Position numbers and translations under genes: made by a program. The notes beneath the pieces were generated by a model that was not told the DNA's origin, did not search any database, and saw only the letters and a program-made list of their open reading frames with translations. Below are positions 14,389 through 23,192 of a DNA stretch of 64,000 nt, piece after piece. Within the stretch, counting starts at the first letter, position 1; each line of letters starts with the position of its first letter. This stretch comes from Parablautia sp. Marseille-Q6255 (GTDB lineage: Bacteria > Bacillota > Clostridia > Lachnospirales > Lachnospiraceae), in assembly GCF_951230155.1 (NCBI RefSeq), contig NZ_CATNVD010000002.1, positions 218,501-282,500 of the forward strand, given 5' to 3'.

Positions 14389-15083
14389 CGTTCCAACCCT
14401 CTTTTATGAGATGAGACCTCCTGCGTCGAAACCGCCGTCTTTGCTTTTTTGAGTTTTTCCCGCAGGGTGGTCTTTTCCAGCTTATCAAGATATTCCTCCA
14501 GATTTCCGGCTGTCGTATGATAGCTGCGTTTGAGGCGTTCTCGTTTTAGGATCATCATCAGCTCCGGCTCATTTTCCGGCAGATAAGTCATTGTTTTAGG
14601 TGCTCCATGCTCTGGCATAAGCCGGTTCATAAGCTGTCTCCGTTCCTGATAGGGAATCGTGATAACATTTCCATCCTCAAATGCAACGGCTACATTTCCG
14701 ATTGGACAGGTCAGTTTTTTCATCCGTTCCACATGTTCTCTGTAATTTAGCGGATAGAGATCGCCAAATATTTTTCCGTCCCTGACTTCTTTCAAAGAGA
14801 TAGCATAAGCCAAAACGGGATCATTTGTCTGTTCCTGGTAAAACCGCCACACTTTGTTTTCATGGCTGCCCTCCAGATAAACTTCCCGTTCACGCAGGGT
14901 ATAGGTTCCGCAGGGGCGTGACATCCAAAGAAGCTGTTTATCCTCTGAACGGTCTGACACAGCCAGTTTTGAGATCAGTTCTTTATCCAGGTCAAAGTCC
15001 TCTTTATAATGTTGGGTATGAAGATCTACGATACGGGAAAGAGCACCCAGAAGATCTACATCCTCAAATCTTACCCCAGCCAT
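14385..15083 (-). CDS. Conserved ICE accessory protein, 232 aa, unknown
   Basis: A soluble acidic/basic protein of unknown family. It starts MAGVRFEDVDLLGALSRIVD and contains DPVLAYAISLKEVRDGKIFG and VAFEDGNVITIPYQERRQ. The C-terminal 30 residues include KTTLREKLKKAK, a weaker version of the C-terminal tail seen in nine other ICE proteins. The ATG overlaps the upstream stop (TGATG), and the downstream MobC start overlaps its own stop, so it is part of the mobilization operon. Confidence 0.65.
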   Translation of the reverse strand: MAGVRFEDVDLLGALSRIVDLHTQHYKEDFDLDKELISKLAVSDRSEDKQLLWMSRPCGTYTLREREVYLEGSHENKVWRFYQEQTNDPVLAYAISLKEVRDGKIFGDLYPLNYREHVERMKKLTCPIGNVAVAFEDGNVITIPYQERRQLMNRLMPEHGAPKTMTYLPENEPELMMILKRERLKRSYHTTAGNLEEYLDKLEKTTLREKLKKAKTAVSTQEVSSHKRGLER

Positions 15084-16003
15084 CAGCGTTCCCTTTCCGG
15101 TACAGGAGGGATCATCTGCCTTGCTTCATGCTCCGGTTTATCTGCTTTCAGACGGTCCATCAAAGACGGCTTTGCTTCCGGCACCAGCTCCCGGATTTCT
15201 TCATCTGTCTGTCCATCTGTTAGATCCGGACGCACAGGAGGTTCGTTGTTCAGCCTGCCATCCAGCATATTGTAGTTGCCGGTCTGGCCTTCCTCATAAA
15301 GTTCCGCATTGCGCAGATAACTCTCCGGCGCCTGAAATGGCTGTCCGGCAAACAGAATTTCTCTTTGGGTGGTAAACTGTGCAAGGACGCCATTTTGCAG
15401 TCTCGCAAATTCTTCATACTGACGCAGGGTAAGCCCTCGTTCCAGCATTTCCGCCTGGGTATGCGCCCAGCCTTCTCCATAAAGAAAATAATACATGTCT
15501 GGCTGATTACAGACAAAGCACAGGGAGCCGTCCTGATTGTCATAGTAAGATGGCTGCATATCCTGATAATGGCAGCGTTCCTCACGCCCCAAATATACAC
15601 GGTTGTCCGCACCCAACATAGCGACCATGCCTTCGTAATTACTATGAACCGCAGAGCGGATTTCTACCAGCGGATCTGTTGGAGAAGGAATCTGTCTGCC
15701 CGGAATCTCGTTTTGTTTTTCCGCTGCATCATTTCTTGGTGTCACTTCTTCATGGCTGAGTGCATCCAGCTCCGGTTGAGATGTTCCTTTCCGAACAGCA
15801 CCGGGTTCCGGTTCTTTTTCTTTCACATAGTATCGGACATTTGCTGTCGTATGCTCGTTGGCTTCCTTTGCATAGTTTTCAGCATCGGCTTTGGTATCAA
15901 ACTCCAACGGTTTTCCATTTTCCTTGCACCAGCTTTGTGCCGGTCCGAAAATAGAAGTGCTGCTTCGTACTGCCCATACACCATAAGTCAGTCTCTTTTC
16001 CAT
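15083..16003 (-). CDS. Conserved ICE accessory protein, 306 aa, with PSL tail
   Basis: The N-terminal ~60 residues (YGVWAVRSSTSIFGPAQSWCKENG...FDTKADAENYAKEANEHT) look like a small domain found in other Tn1549-type proteins. The middle part (MVAMLGADNRVYLGREERC and the acidic region after it) is unrecognised. A low-complexity linker leads to the C-terminal tail KPSLMDRLKADKP at residues 278-290. Soluble, no catalytic motif seen. Coupled to the 232-residue protein. A role in transfer or in the recipient is inference from context. Confidence 0.65.
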   Translation of the reverse strand: MEKRLTYGVWAVRSSTSIFGPAQSWCKENGKPLEFDTKADAENYAKEANEHTTANVRYYVKEKEPEPGAVRKGTSQPELDALSHEEVTPRNDAAEKQNEIPGRQIPSPTDPLVEIRSAVHSNYEGMVAMLGADNRVYLGREERCHYQDMQPSYYDNQDGSLCFVCNQPDMYYFLYGEGWAHTQAEMLERGLTLRQYEEFARLQNGVLAQFTTQREILFAGQPFQAPESYLRNAELYEEGQTGNYNMLDGRLNNEPPVRPDLTDGQTDEEIRELVPEAKPSLMDRLKADKPEHEARQMIPPVPERER

Positions 16004-16016
16004 TCCGCATCCCTCC

Positions 16017-16649
16017 TTATCGTTCCTGCTGTTTGGAAGTTTGTTGCTTTTTTACCGGGTCTGCCGGTTTTGTTGCTTTTAGCTGCTGACGGAGAGAATT
16101 CTTATGCTCCGGTTCGGAATCTGTGATGTTGACATATTCACCAATGATACAGAGCGCTTCTCCATAACTGCTGGAAGCAAATACCCGGTCAGACATTTCT
16201 TTTGCCTGTTCCTTCAGACCATGCTCCCGCAAAGTACGGGAAGCAATACCCAGCAGATTAAAAATGTTCCCATCTGCTCCAATCAGTGGACAATCCGGTT
16301 TATCTGCCAACTCTTCCGGTGTTTCTATAAATCCGCCTAAATAATTCGGCACAAAGTCCGACAGCCATGTGCCGCCATAGACTTCATGGGTCTGTAAACG
16401 CCACAGGGCAAGTTTTCCTATATCCAGTTTCACATCATCAAACGGGTAAAGCAAACAGGTCAGTTCGCCGTGCTGAAAAGTAGCCACATTCTCAAACTGA
16501 CAGCCATCTTTCAATATGCCTGCATGTGTCAGCATTTCATTGATCCCGTCCACCCACTCTGTCAGATCCCCGCCACAGCCCTGTAAAATCAGTCCTTCCT
16601 TATCCGGCATACGGCGAAGATCCTCCGCAGTAATCGTGTTGATATTCAA
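16017..16649 (-). CDS. Conserved ICE protein, 210 aa, with NSL tail
   Basis: TTG start preceded by AGGAGGCGATTTT. The protein contains GCGGDLTEWVDGINEMLTHA and the conserved segment IGADGNIFNLLGIASRTLRE followed by ASSSYGEALCIIGEYV, which recurs in Tn1549-like elements without a known function. The C-terminal tail KNSLRQQLKATKPADPVKKQ matches the motif shared with other ICE proteins. It is the first gene after the terminator at 16756-16782 on its coding side, so a promoter probably lies in 16650-16755. Confidence 0.65.
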   Translation of the reverse strand: MNINTITAEDLRRMPDKEGLILQGCGGDLTEWVDGINEMLTHAGILKDGCQFENVATFQHGELTCLLYPFDDVKLDIGKLALWRLQTHEVYGGTWLSDFVPNYLGGFIETPEELADKPDCPLIGADGNIFNLLGIASRTLREHGLKEQAKEMSDRVFASSSYGEALCIIGEYVNITDSEPEHKNSLRQQLKATKPADPVKKQQTSKQQER

Positions 16650-16755
16650 AAAATCGCCTCCTATCGTTTTTGTTAAAATATATGTTTTGTCCGCAACTTA
16701 ACCTTATTTCAAAGCACCGGAGTATTCTTATACAGCTCCCTTAAAAACAGGTGCA

Positions 16756-16782
16756 AAAAGCCCTTGAAAATCAAGGGCTTTT
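16756..16782. terminator. Bidirectional terminator
   Basis: AAAAGCCCTTGA, loop AAA, TCAAGGGCTTTT: a perfect 12-bp stem with A-run and T-run on either side. It separates the Cys-rich protein gene from the 210-aa gene. Confidence 0.85.
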
Positions 16783-16802
16783 GGGGCTAAGTTGCGTACA
16801 TA

Positions 16803-17171
16803 TCATGGTTGGTTTTGGCGCTTCCTGCGTTTGCGTTCCCGCTCGGATTTCCGTCTTGCATAGATCCGGCAGGCATCAGAACAATATGCCTGACTGGTTG
16901 TAGGAAGATACGCCTTTCCACACACAGGGCATATTTTCTGTCTCATGGAGGTGTCCTCGCCGGTAATGGCTGATTCCAGTGCTGCATCCACCGGCAGTAC
17001 CGCTTTTTCAAAGTACCTGCAATAAGCGCCGGTCCACGATTTATTCAGCATATAGCAAGGACTGTCCAAAGGAAGGCAGATCTTATCCTGAGAGTCATAG
17101 TTGGCGCAAAGCTCCGTAACCAGCTTTCGGATCGCAGCCCGCTCCGAGCGGTTCAATTCTCTCTCTGCCAT
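16803..17171 (-). CDS. Cysteine-rich VLP-domain protein
   Basis: A 122-residue protein with the Cys-rich VLP pattern: CANYDSQDKICLPLDSPCYML, then YCRYFEKAVLPVD, and a C-terminal zinc-ribbon-like CPVCGKAY...YCSDACRIYARRKSERERKRRKR. The Cys pairs suggest two metal sites, and the basic tail suggests nucleic acid binding. The family is common in Tn1549-type ICEs and has no known function. It overlaps or abuts the 127-aa gene upstream (5 bases apart). Confidence 0.82.
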   Translation of the reverse strand: MAERELNRSERAAIRKLVTELCANYDSQDKICLPLDSPCYMLNKSWTGAYCRYFEKAVLPVDAALESAITGEDTSMRQKICPVCGKAYLPTTSQAYCSDACRIYARRKSERERKRRKRQNQP

Positions 17172-17176
17172 AACGC

Positions 17177-17560
17177 CTACCTTTCCGGGGCACTGCTTTG
17201 CCGGTCACTGGAAATTCCGGTTGTATCAGTAACATTCCTGGGCTGTGAAAGGGCATCGGCGATAGAGTTCCGCTTTTTCTGTTTCGGTTCATGGTAAATA
17301 AAAAGTTCGTTTTTTCCAGGCACATACAATAAGCCATTTTCTTCGCACCGGAAAATATCACATTCTTTGTCGGTTGCGACGGTATAAAAGTTTTTGTAAT
17401 CATAAGGTGCTTTTTGCCGATCCTGATAGGTACACAGCCCTAAGTTTGTGTCACTTGCCAGTCGTTTCGATATGGCGAAAAAGTCGCCTTCTTTTTTGTG
17501 AAATTTTCGTATGGGCGTGAAGTGATAACCGCCATATTCAAAGGTTTTTCGATCACTCAT
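17177..17560 (-). CDS. Conserved ICE protein, 127 aa, with NSI tail
   Basis: A small soluble protein beginning MSDRKTFEYGGYHFTPIRKF, with a YDYKNFYTVATDKECDIFRC stretch typical of a small beta-rich ICE domain. The C-terminal tail (RNSIADALSQPR, starting 31 residues from the end) fits the shared motif. Its ATG overlaps the stop of topB by 4 bases, so it is translated with topoisomerase III. Function unknown. Confidence 0.65.
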   Translation of the reverse strand: MSDRKTFEYGGYHFTPIRKFHKKEGDFFAISKRLASDTNLGLCTYQDRQKAPYDYKNFYTVATDKECDIFRCEENGLLYVPGKNELFIYHEPKQKKRNSIADALSQPRNVTDTTGISSDRQSSAPER

Positions 17561-19665
17561 TTACGCCTGCCTTTCTTTACGGGAAATTCCAGCTTGAAAT
17601 TCACATATTTACCGCCGGTATCATCCAGGATCACTTCCGCATCATAGGTCTTTCCTGTTTTTTCACTGTAAAGCCCGGACATAGAAATACGGCCCTCTTT
17701 CAAAAGAGCCGCTGCCACAGACTTTGTGATGGACTTTTTCTTGCTGGAAAAGAAACGGTTATCTTTCCAAAGAGCAAAAGAACATTCCCTGTTGTCGCAG
17801 AAAAAACCTTTCTTTCCTTCATATACCGGGGCACCACAGCGAGGACATACCCCCACGGCTTCATGTGCAGTTTCTCTGGAAGAAGGGAACAGATCCGCAA
17901 AACGTTCCTCCGGGGCAGTATGTTCTTTTACCAGCGTCCGGCTCATATCTGCAATCTGATCCATAAAAGATGCTGCCGACAGTTCGCCATGTTCCACTTG
18001 CTTCAGCATGGATTCCCACTCTGCAGTTAAAATGGGAGATTTAATATTGTCCGGCAGGACTGCGATCAGGTTCCTTCCTTTTTCCGTAGGAATGAGCTGC
18101 TTTTTCTTTCTCTGTACAAATCCGGAAGAAACCAGCTTTTCCAGTGTTGCCGCACGGGTAGCCGGAGTACCCAATCCTTTACGCTCGGCATCTTCCGGCA
18201 TATCTTCCGCACCGGCGGTCTCCATAGCGGACAGCAGCGTGTCCTCCGTATAGTGTTTTGGCGGTGAAGTTTTCCCTTCACGGAGACTTGCTGACACAGT
18301 TTCAAAAGTCTGTCCTTCCTTCAGCACAGGGAGAGCGGCATCTTCGTTTTCTCTATGTTCCGTTTCATTCTGCCTGATACTCATACGGTGAATTCGTTCC
18401 ACCTCTTTCCAGCCGGACTGTAAGATGGTCTTTCCTTTTGCCGTAAAAGTATATCCCTGGCAGTCTAACATAGCGGTGACCGCTTCAAACCGGTTTGCCT
18501 GCGTTGTGGCACAAAGCAGTCTGACGGCAAGCAGGGTAAGCACATCCCGCTCCCCGGAAGGAAGCTCTGACAGGTCTGTACGTGCAATCTCCACAGTTGG
18601 GATGATGGCATGGTGGTCGGTCACTTTGCTGTCATCTGTTACCCGGTCAATGTCCGGCTCTCCGGCGCAGCCTTTTCCAAAGGGCATATTGTCACGCATC
18701 CACAGGATCAGGGAAGCGGCGGTTGCCTGCATGTCCTTCGTCAAATACTGGCTGTCCGTTCTCGGATAGGTTGCCAGCTTCTTTTCATAGAGAGATTGCA
18801 CATAATCAAGAGTCTGTTGAGCCGTATAGCCATAAATACGGTTACATTCCCTTTGCAGAGTTGTAAGGTCATAAAGGCGGGGAGGCTGTATGGTTTTTAC
18901 CTGCTTTTCCACAGAACGCACAAAAGCGGAGTTGTGGTCACAGTCTATACGGATTTTTTCAGCCTCGGATCGTTCCGTCATTTTTTCGCCGGAAGCAGTA
19001 AAACCTCCGCAGGTGATTTCCGGCACATAAAAAGGCTTGCTGATGAAGGATTCAATATCCGACTCACGCTGTACCAAAAGTGCCAGCGTCGGTGACATAA
19101 TACGGCCGACATTTAGTGTGACACCATACAGGACGGAAAAAAGCCGGGTGGCATTGATCCCGATCAGCCAGTCGGCTCCTGCCCGGCATACTGCCGCATC
19201 ATAGAGCTTATCGTAATCACTGCCGGGACGGAGATGGTCAAAACCCTCACGGATCGCCGCATCCTCCATACTGGAAATCCAAAGCCGTTCCATAGGCTTA
19301 TTACATCCGGCATATTCATAGACCAGACGGAAGATTAGTTCTCCTTCACGCCCGGCATCCGTAGCGCATACCACGGAATCAACCCGTTTGTCCTTCATCA
19401 GCCGGCACAAAAGAGCAAGCTGCGTTTTCTTATCCTTTGGAACTTCATATTTCCAGTTTTCCGGCAGGATCGGAAGGTCCTCATACCGCCATTTGGCATA
19501 CTGTTCTTTGTAAGCCTCTGGCTGTGCCAGTTCCAAAAGATGTCCCACGCACCAGCTCACCAGATAGCCGGAACCTTCGAGATAACCGTCTTTTCTTTCT
19601 GTTGCTCCTAATACTGCTGCCAGTGACATAGCAACAGAGGGCTTTTCTGCAATCACAAGTTTCAT
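17557..19665 (-). CDS. topB: DNA topoisomerase III
   Basis: A 702-residue type IA topoisomerase: N-terminal TOPRIM (MKLVIAEKPSVAMSLA; DAGREGELIF), active-site Tyr near residue 299 in YPRTDSQYL, and CGAPVYEG/C-rich zinc-ribbon remnants near the C-terminus (CPRCGAPVYEGKKGFFCDN). Tn1549-type ICEs usually encode their own TopB, thought to relieve topological stress or decatenate during transfer and replication. GGAGGTTACAAAAT precedes the ATG. Part of the same leftward operon as the 127-aa and Cys-rich proteins. Confidence 0.95.
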   Translation of the reverse strand: MKLVIAEKPSVAMSLAAVLGATERKDGYLEGSGYLVSWCVGHLLELAQPEAYKEQYAKWRYEDLPILPENWKYEVPKDKKTQLALLCRLMKDKRVDSVVCATDAGREGELIFRLVYEYAGCNKPMERLWISSMEDAAIREGFDHLRPGSDYDKLYDAAVCRAGADWLIGINATRLFSVLYGVTLNVGRIMSPTLALLVQRESDIESFISKPFYVPEITCGGFTASGEKMTERSEAEKIRIDCDHNSAFVRSVEKQVKTIQPPRLYDLTTLQRECNRIYGYTAQQTLDYVQSLYEKKLATYPRTDSQYLTKDMQATAASLILWMRDNMPFGKGCAGEPDIDRVTDDSKVTDHHAIIPTVEIARTDLSELPSGERDVLTLLAVRLLCATTQANRFEAVTAMLDCQGYTFTAKGKTILQSGWKEVERIHRMSIRQNETEHRENEDAALPVLKEGQTFETVSASLREGKTSPPKHYTEDTLLSAMETAGAEDMPEDAERKGLGTPATRAATLEKLVSSGFVQRKKKQLIPTEKGRNLIAVLPDNIKSPILTAEWESMLKQVEHGELSAASFMDQIADMSRTLVKEHTAPEERFADLFPSSRETAHEAVGVCPRCGAPVYEGKKGFFCDNRECSFALWKDNRFFSSKKKSITKSVAAALLKEGRISMSGLYSEKTGKTYDAEVILDDTGGKYVNFKLEFPVKKGRRK

Positions 19666-19684
19666 ATTTTGTAACCTCCATTTC

Positions 19685-20704
19685 TTACAAACTTACTTCA
19701 CTGCGGTTGGGCTGCTTCGGTATTGCGTGATCTGCCTGCTGAAGCTGTGCTTTTTTATCCGAGAGCCGTCCTAAAACGCTTTTTTCCTGTCCACGCTGCA
19801 GCAGCTTTGTCTCACGGTCATAATACTGGACCTTATCCGAAAGGCGGTCCTCCGGGGCTACCTGGGTAGCATTGACCTCCCGTACCATAGCTTCCAATTC
19901 AGAAAGCTGCATGGAACCATTATCCGGCAAAATCAGCAGCTCGTGGATCGATGAAGGAAGGACATAAAAATTGGTGCCGAGCAATTCAGCGACTTTTTCC
20001 AGAACGCCTTCCTGTACTGACACAGACGCACCGTTTAATTTTTCCTGATTTGTCAGGATATAAATGGGTACAAAACCTATATCCAGCGGTTCTTCCCGGT
20101 TAAAGAGGTTTTCAGGTTTTACAGAGAAGATACTTTCTGCCATGACTTCTTCCATGTCATAAAGGCAGACAGGACTTCTGGCATTTGCGGTCTGCATGGC
20201 ATCTTTATGGAGCTGTTCTTTTGTGATCCCCCACATCTGCATCATGCTTTCGGTAACAGCAACAGAAGCAGTTCCTTCCTCATCTGCCGCAACCTGAATT
20301 CTGTAATAGACCGCCAGCTCCCCGCAGGAAGTATAAGGCTTTCCTTTCAGATATTCCTGATTTGTTTCTGGATCGCACATCTGTACCGCCAGCATAGGAC
20401 GGACCGCCTCATAGTTTTCCAGTATAGAGATATCCAGCGGAACCCGGTTGTAATTTTCCAACTGGATCTGTGCAATCTGTTTCATGGCAGTATCTAAAGG
20501 CATCCCGCGTTCCACCTGCTCGGCGAGTGCTTCCAAATAGATTGTTGGTGCAGCCCGTTCTCTGGGGAAAAGAAGCGTCAGTCCCGTCAGCAGCCGGTCG
20601 TTGCTTTTTGTTACTTCATTGACGGAAATTACTGCGTTCTGGTATTCCATAGGCAGGTATTCCTTGATATGGCTTTTTACATATTCTACAAAATTCTGAT
20701 TCAA
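19685..20704 (-). CDS. DUF5688 family protein with KSV tail
   Basis: A 339-residue protein from a TTG start that follows AAGGAGGACAACGA and overlaps the stop of the DUF3789 gene. It contains NVVSV-like N-terminal helices, YLEALAEQVERGMPLDTAMK, and the conserved FVPIYILTNQEKLNGASVS region typical of DUF5688 in CTn elements. A helical C-terminus ends with the shared tail EKSVLGRLSDKK, 33 residues from the end. Function unknown. Confidence 0.75.
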   Translation of the reverse strand: MNQNFVEYVKSHIKEYLPMEYQNAVISVNEVTKSNDRLLTGLTLLFPRERAAPTIYLEALAEQVERGMPLDTAMKQIAQIQLENYNRVPLDISILENYEAVRPMLAVQMCDPETNQEYLKGKPYTSCGELAVYYRIQVAADEEGTASVAVTESMMQMWGITKEQLHKDAMQTANARSPVCLYDMEEVMAESIFSVKPENLFNREEPLDIGFVPIYILTNQEKLNGASVSVQEGVLEKVAELLGTNFYVLPSSIHELLILPDNGSMQLSELEAMVREVNATQVAPEDRLSDKVQYYDRETKLLQRGQEKSVLGRLSDKKAQLQQADHAIPKQPNRSEVSL

Positions 20705-20856
20705 TCGTTGTCCTCCTTTTTGTCCGTCAGATTTGCGTTGTGTTTGGTTTCGGAATGTTCCGTGTTCTCTTTTCCGACCTGCATAAGACACATTAGCATA
20801 ACGCCAGAAGCCATTCCTCCAGCAAAGGTAAGAAAATGTGAAATCAGGTTCCACAT
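20701..20856 (-). CDS. DUF3789 family small membrane protein
   Basis: A 51-residue protein with one N-terminal membrane helix (MWNLISHFLTFAGGMASGVML) and a charged tail, matching DUF3789 of ICEs. AGGAGG lies 8 bases before the chosen ATG; a longer frame starts 39 bases upstream without support. The gene's end carries the ribosome-binding site of the DUF5688 gene. Function unknown. Confidence 0.75.
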   Translation of the reverse strand: MWNLISHFLTFAGGMASGVMLMCLMQVGKENTEHSETKHNANLTDKKEDND

Positions 20857-20921
20857 AAGCATTCCTCCTAAAAATAGGTAAAGAAAAACGCCCACTTCAA
20901 AGTGAGCGCATCAACAGGTAT

Positions 20922-21431
20922 CTATTTTGTTTTTGGTTTCAAGCAATCCGGCAGGACGATCTCTCCAACCGGGATTTCCCGCAGTTCCTTCTTCATCCGA
21001 TGGGTGAAGCGGATCGTCTTTGCCGTACCGCCGGTTTCCCGTCCGTCATATACAGCGATCACTCGGTCGGAGTGCTCCACCATATAGCGGTTTCTGTGGG
21101 AGTAGACGCTTGGGAGATATTTTTCCTGTATGACAACAACATCCGCACAAGCCTCCAGCAGTTCATGGGTTCTTGTTTTCTTATTCAGGCTGTCCAGACG
21201 CTTGCGGTAAGGGATCACTGCGATCAGCTCCAACGCCGGATTGGTCTGCTTTCTTTCCAACACCAGCTCTGCAAAATACTGATCCACGCCATCTGCAAAG
21301 CCACTCATAAAACAGGTGAATCCATCTGTAACGGCAGCATCGATCTCATGTTCCAAAGTGGCTTTTATTTTGTTGATCTCATTCTGCGGCAAATCCCTGT
21401 GTCCGGTAACACAGCAAGTCTTTCCTTTCAT
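20922..21431 (-). CDS. SLOG-family protein (DUF1273-like)
   Basis: A 169-residue Rossmann-like protein with the SLOG/YpsA pattern: CCVTGHRDLP near the N-terminus, FMSGFADGVDQYFAE, and VIAVYDGRETGGTAKTI. SLOG proteins bind nucleotide-derived ligands; in mobile elements they are proposed sensors in conflict systems, but this subgroup is uncharacterised. GGAGGGATGACCG precedes the ATG. It is transcribed divergently from the HTH regulator at 21581. Confidence 0.8.
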   Translation of the reverse strand: MKGKTCCVTGHRDLPQNEINKIKATLEHEIDAAVTDGFTCFMSGFADGVDQYFAELVLERKQTNPALELIAVIPYRKRLDSLNKKTRTHELLEACADVVVIQEKYLPSVYSHRNRYMVEHSDRVIAVYDGRETGGTAKTIRFTHRMKKELREIPVGEIVLPDCLKPKTK

Positions 21432-21580
21432 CGGTCATCCCTCCATCTGATAGGTCAAATTCTTCACTTTTCACATAGTAATAGATTTTATTTAGCAAGT
21501 CAACGATAATACCCTTTTTCTCTTTGCGGATAATAAAGGGGTGTAAGGTACAATCTATTACAGAATGGGAGGTGAAGGCG

Positions 21581-21895
21581 ATGTATGAAGATTTTGTCCC
21601 GGAACGATTAGCGAAGCTGCGGACACAGAAAGGAGTTTCCGCACGCGATATGTCTTTATCGTTAGGTCAGGCAAACAACTACATCAATAATATTGAGAAT
21701 AAAAAGTCACTTCCCGCTATGCAGTCCTTTTTCTACATCTGCGAATATCTGGGTGTGACACCGCAGGAATTCTTTGATGAAGGAAATACCTACCCGGAAA
21801 CCTTAAAGGAATTCATTGCAGAGGCAAGACAGCTTGATCCTCAATCCATGCAATATATCCTCGGTATTATGAAAGAACTCAATAGCAGAAAGTAA
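21581..21895 (+). CDS. Xre-family HTH regulator
   Basis: A 104-residue Cro/C1-type protein (VPERLAKLRTQKGVSARDMSLSLGQANNYINNIENKKSLP...) with a helical C-terminus. GGGAGGTGAAGGCG supports the chosen ATG, 19 codons inside the longest frame. It is the only ICE-backbone gene on the plus strand here and is divergent from the SLOG gene, with 149 bases between, so it may regulate that promoter region. Similar regulators occur in Tn1549-type elements. Confidence 0.88.
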   Translation: MYEDFVPERLAKLRTQKGVSARDMSLSLGQANNYINNIENKKSLPAMQSFFYICEYLGVTPQEFFDEGNTYPETLKEFIAEARQLDPQSMQYILGIMKELNSRK

Positions 21896-21921
21896 GCGGT
21901 CACGGTAATGGCCGCTTTTTT
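21895..21921 (+). terminator. Terminator of the Xre gene
   Basis: AGCGGTC (21895-21901) pairs with GGCCGCT (21910-21916, one wobble), followed by TTTTT. Confidence 0.7.
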
Positions 21922-21987
21922 CGTGACTTTCTTTATTATATTTTATAATGTTCTCGAAATGTCCGATCCCTATACCGATAAGTATTC

Positions 21988-22007
21988 AAAAACTGTTCTC
22001 CAAACAG
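21988..22007 (-). terminator. Terminator of the thymidylate operon
   Basis: On the minus strand CTGTT-TGGAG-AACAG is followed by TTTTT, 8 bases past the dUTPase stop. Confidence 0.6.
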
Positions 22008-22014
22008 CCTTTTT

Positions 22015-22428
22015 CTATTCGCCGGTACTGCCAAAGCTGCCGGTTCCTCGCTCTGTTCCCAGATCGGTTACAAAATCCGCAATGACGATCGGCGTGATCA
22101 CAAGCTGTCCGATACGGGCTCCCTTAAAAAGAGACTGCGCCTGATTGCTTACATTGCTGATGATCGCATGGATCTCTCCACGGTAGCCGGAATCCACAGG
22201 CGGCAGTTCACAGACCAGACCTTTTACCGCCATGCTGGTACGGGGAAAGATATATCCCGCATATCCATCCGGTATTTCCAGTCCAAAACCAAGAGGAATT
22301 TTGGCGATTTCTCCGGGCTGTAAGGTACAGTCATAGGGCAGATAAACATCTGCTCCGGCATCATTGCCATGCGGGCGGTAAGGACGCTGGTGCTCCGGCA
22401 CGCCAAAATCGATCAGTTTTATTTTCAT
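22015..22428 (-). CDS. dut: dUTP diphosphatase
   Basis: A 137-residue trimeric dUTPase with the expected motifs: GNDAGADVYLPYD (I), PRTSMAVKGL (II), GVVDSGYRGE-type DSGYRGEIHAI (III), ARIGQLVI (IV) and the C-terminal RGTGSFGSTG (V). It hydrolyses dUTP to dUMP, supplying the substrate of thymidylate synthase and keeping uracil out of DNA. Its ATG overlaps the thyX stop (ATGA), with AAGGAGGCTGCCG inside the thyX end. Its place in an ICE suggests help with DNA synthesis after transfer. Confidence 0.95.
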   Translation of the reverse strand: MKIKLIDFGVPEHQRPYRPHGNDAGADVYLPYDCTLQPGEIAKIPLGFGLEIPDGYAGYIFPRTSMAVKGLVCELPPVDSGYRGEIHAIISNVSNQAQSLFKGARIGQLVITPIVIADFVTDLGTERGTGSFGSTGE

Positions 22429-23192
22429 CGGCAGCCTCCTTCCCAAAGAGCAGGATAATCTTTTTCTAAAATATCCTTTGGCGTCATATCTGCCTGCAGT
22501 TTTCGTCCACAGGTCATTTTACCTTCCAGACATCGATCTATCTGACAAAAAGGCCCGGTCAGTGACGGGGCAAACAAAGCAGGGCTTAGTTCATAAAGTT
22601 CTTTCCAGACCTTTAGCAGCACGATCCTTGTTTCATCTGTATTTCTCCGGCATACCCGCTGGCTGATGATATGTTTCCACTGATAAGGGGTGGCGCTGAT
22701 GAGCAGTACATTCCGTAATCCCTGGGGCGTGGCATAGCCGGCCGCATCGTGCCCGCTTCCGGCAGTGCACAGGGCTTCATAACATTTCATGCTTTCATTA
22801 CAGCTTTTTAAGTACAATTCCCGTACCACTGCCGGAGCCGTCATAATAGAATACGGGACAGCAAAATCCGCCTGTCCCGTATAGTTGCTGTACTGCAGCG
22901 ATGCACTCATAAATTTTACTTCGTTCTGGTGGCGGGTGATCTGCGCCAGAAAACGCCTGCTGGCGCCGACAATGGCTACCGTGATCACCGCAAATTTCTG
23001 GATGGTAGGATGGGGAAGCGCCCCCATAGCTGCTACTGTCTGAACGCTGAATGATTTTTCGTAGAGCTCCATCAGGTCGTCCATTGAGGCAATCTTATGT
23101 CCCTGCTGGGTAAGTCTTGCCGCAAAGACCATGTTTTTTTCTGCTTCCGCTACCGCCTGGCAGTTCAAAATTTTTACTTCGATTCGTTTAAT
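22425..23192 (-). CDS. thyX: FAD-dependent thymidylate synthase (ThyX-like), ATT start
   Basis: A 255-residue ThyX-type protein: SRRFLAQITRHQNEVKFMSA...YSNYTG aligns with the RHRx7S region but is divergent (RHQ, spacing altered). The C-terminal PFCQIDRCLEGKMTCGRK is also family-like. It would methylate dUMP using methylene-THF and FADH2. AGGAGGGACATACCA places an ATT at the optimal 9 bases. The next candidate, TTG at 23168, has no ribosome-binding site. The ATT overlaps the stop of the upstream gene. Confidence 0.75.
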   Translation of the reverse strand: MKRIEVKILNCQAVAEAEKNMVFAARLTQQGHKIASMDDLMELYEKSFSVQTVAAMGALPHPTIQKFAVITVAIVGASRRFLAQITRHQNEVKFMSASLQYSNYTGQADFAVPYSIMTAPAVVRELYLKSCNESMKCYEALCTAGSGHDAAGYATPQGLRNVLLISATPYQWKHIISQRVCRRNTDETRIVLLKVWKELYELSPALFAPSLTGPFCQIDRCLEGKMTCGRKLQADMTPKDILEKDYPALWEGGCR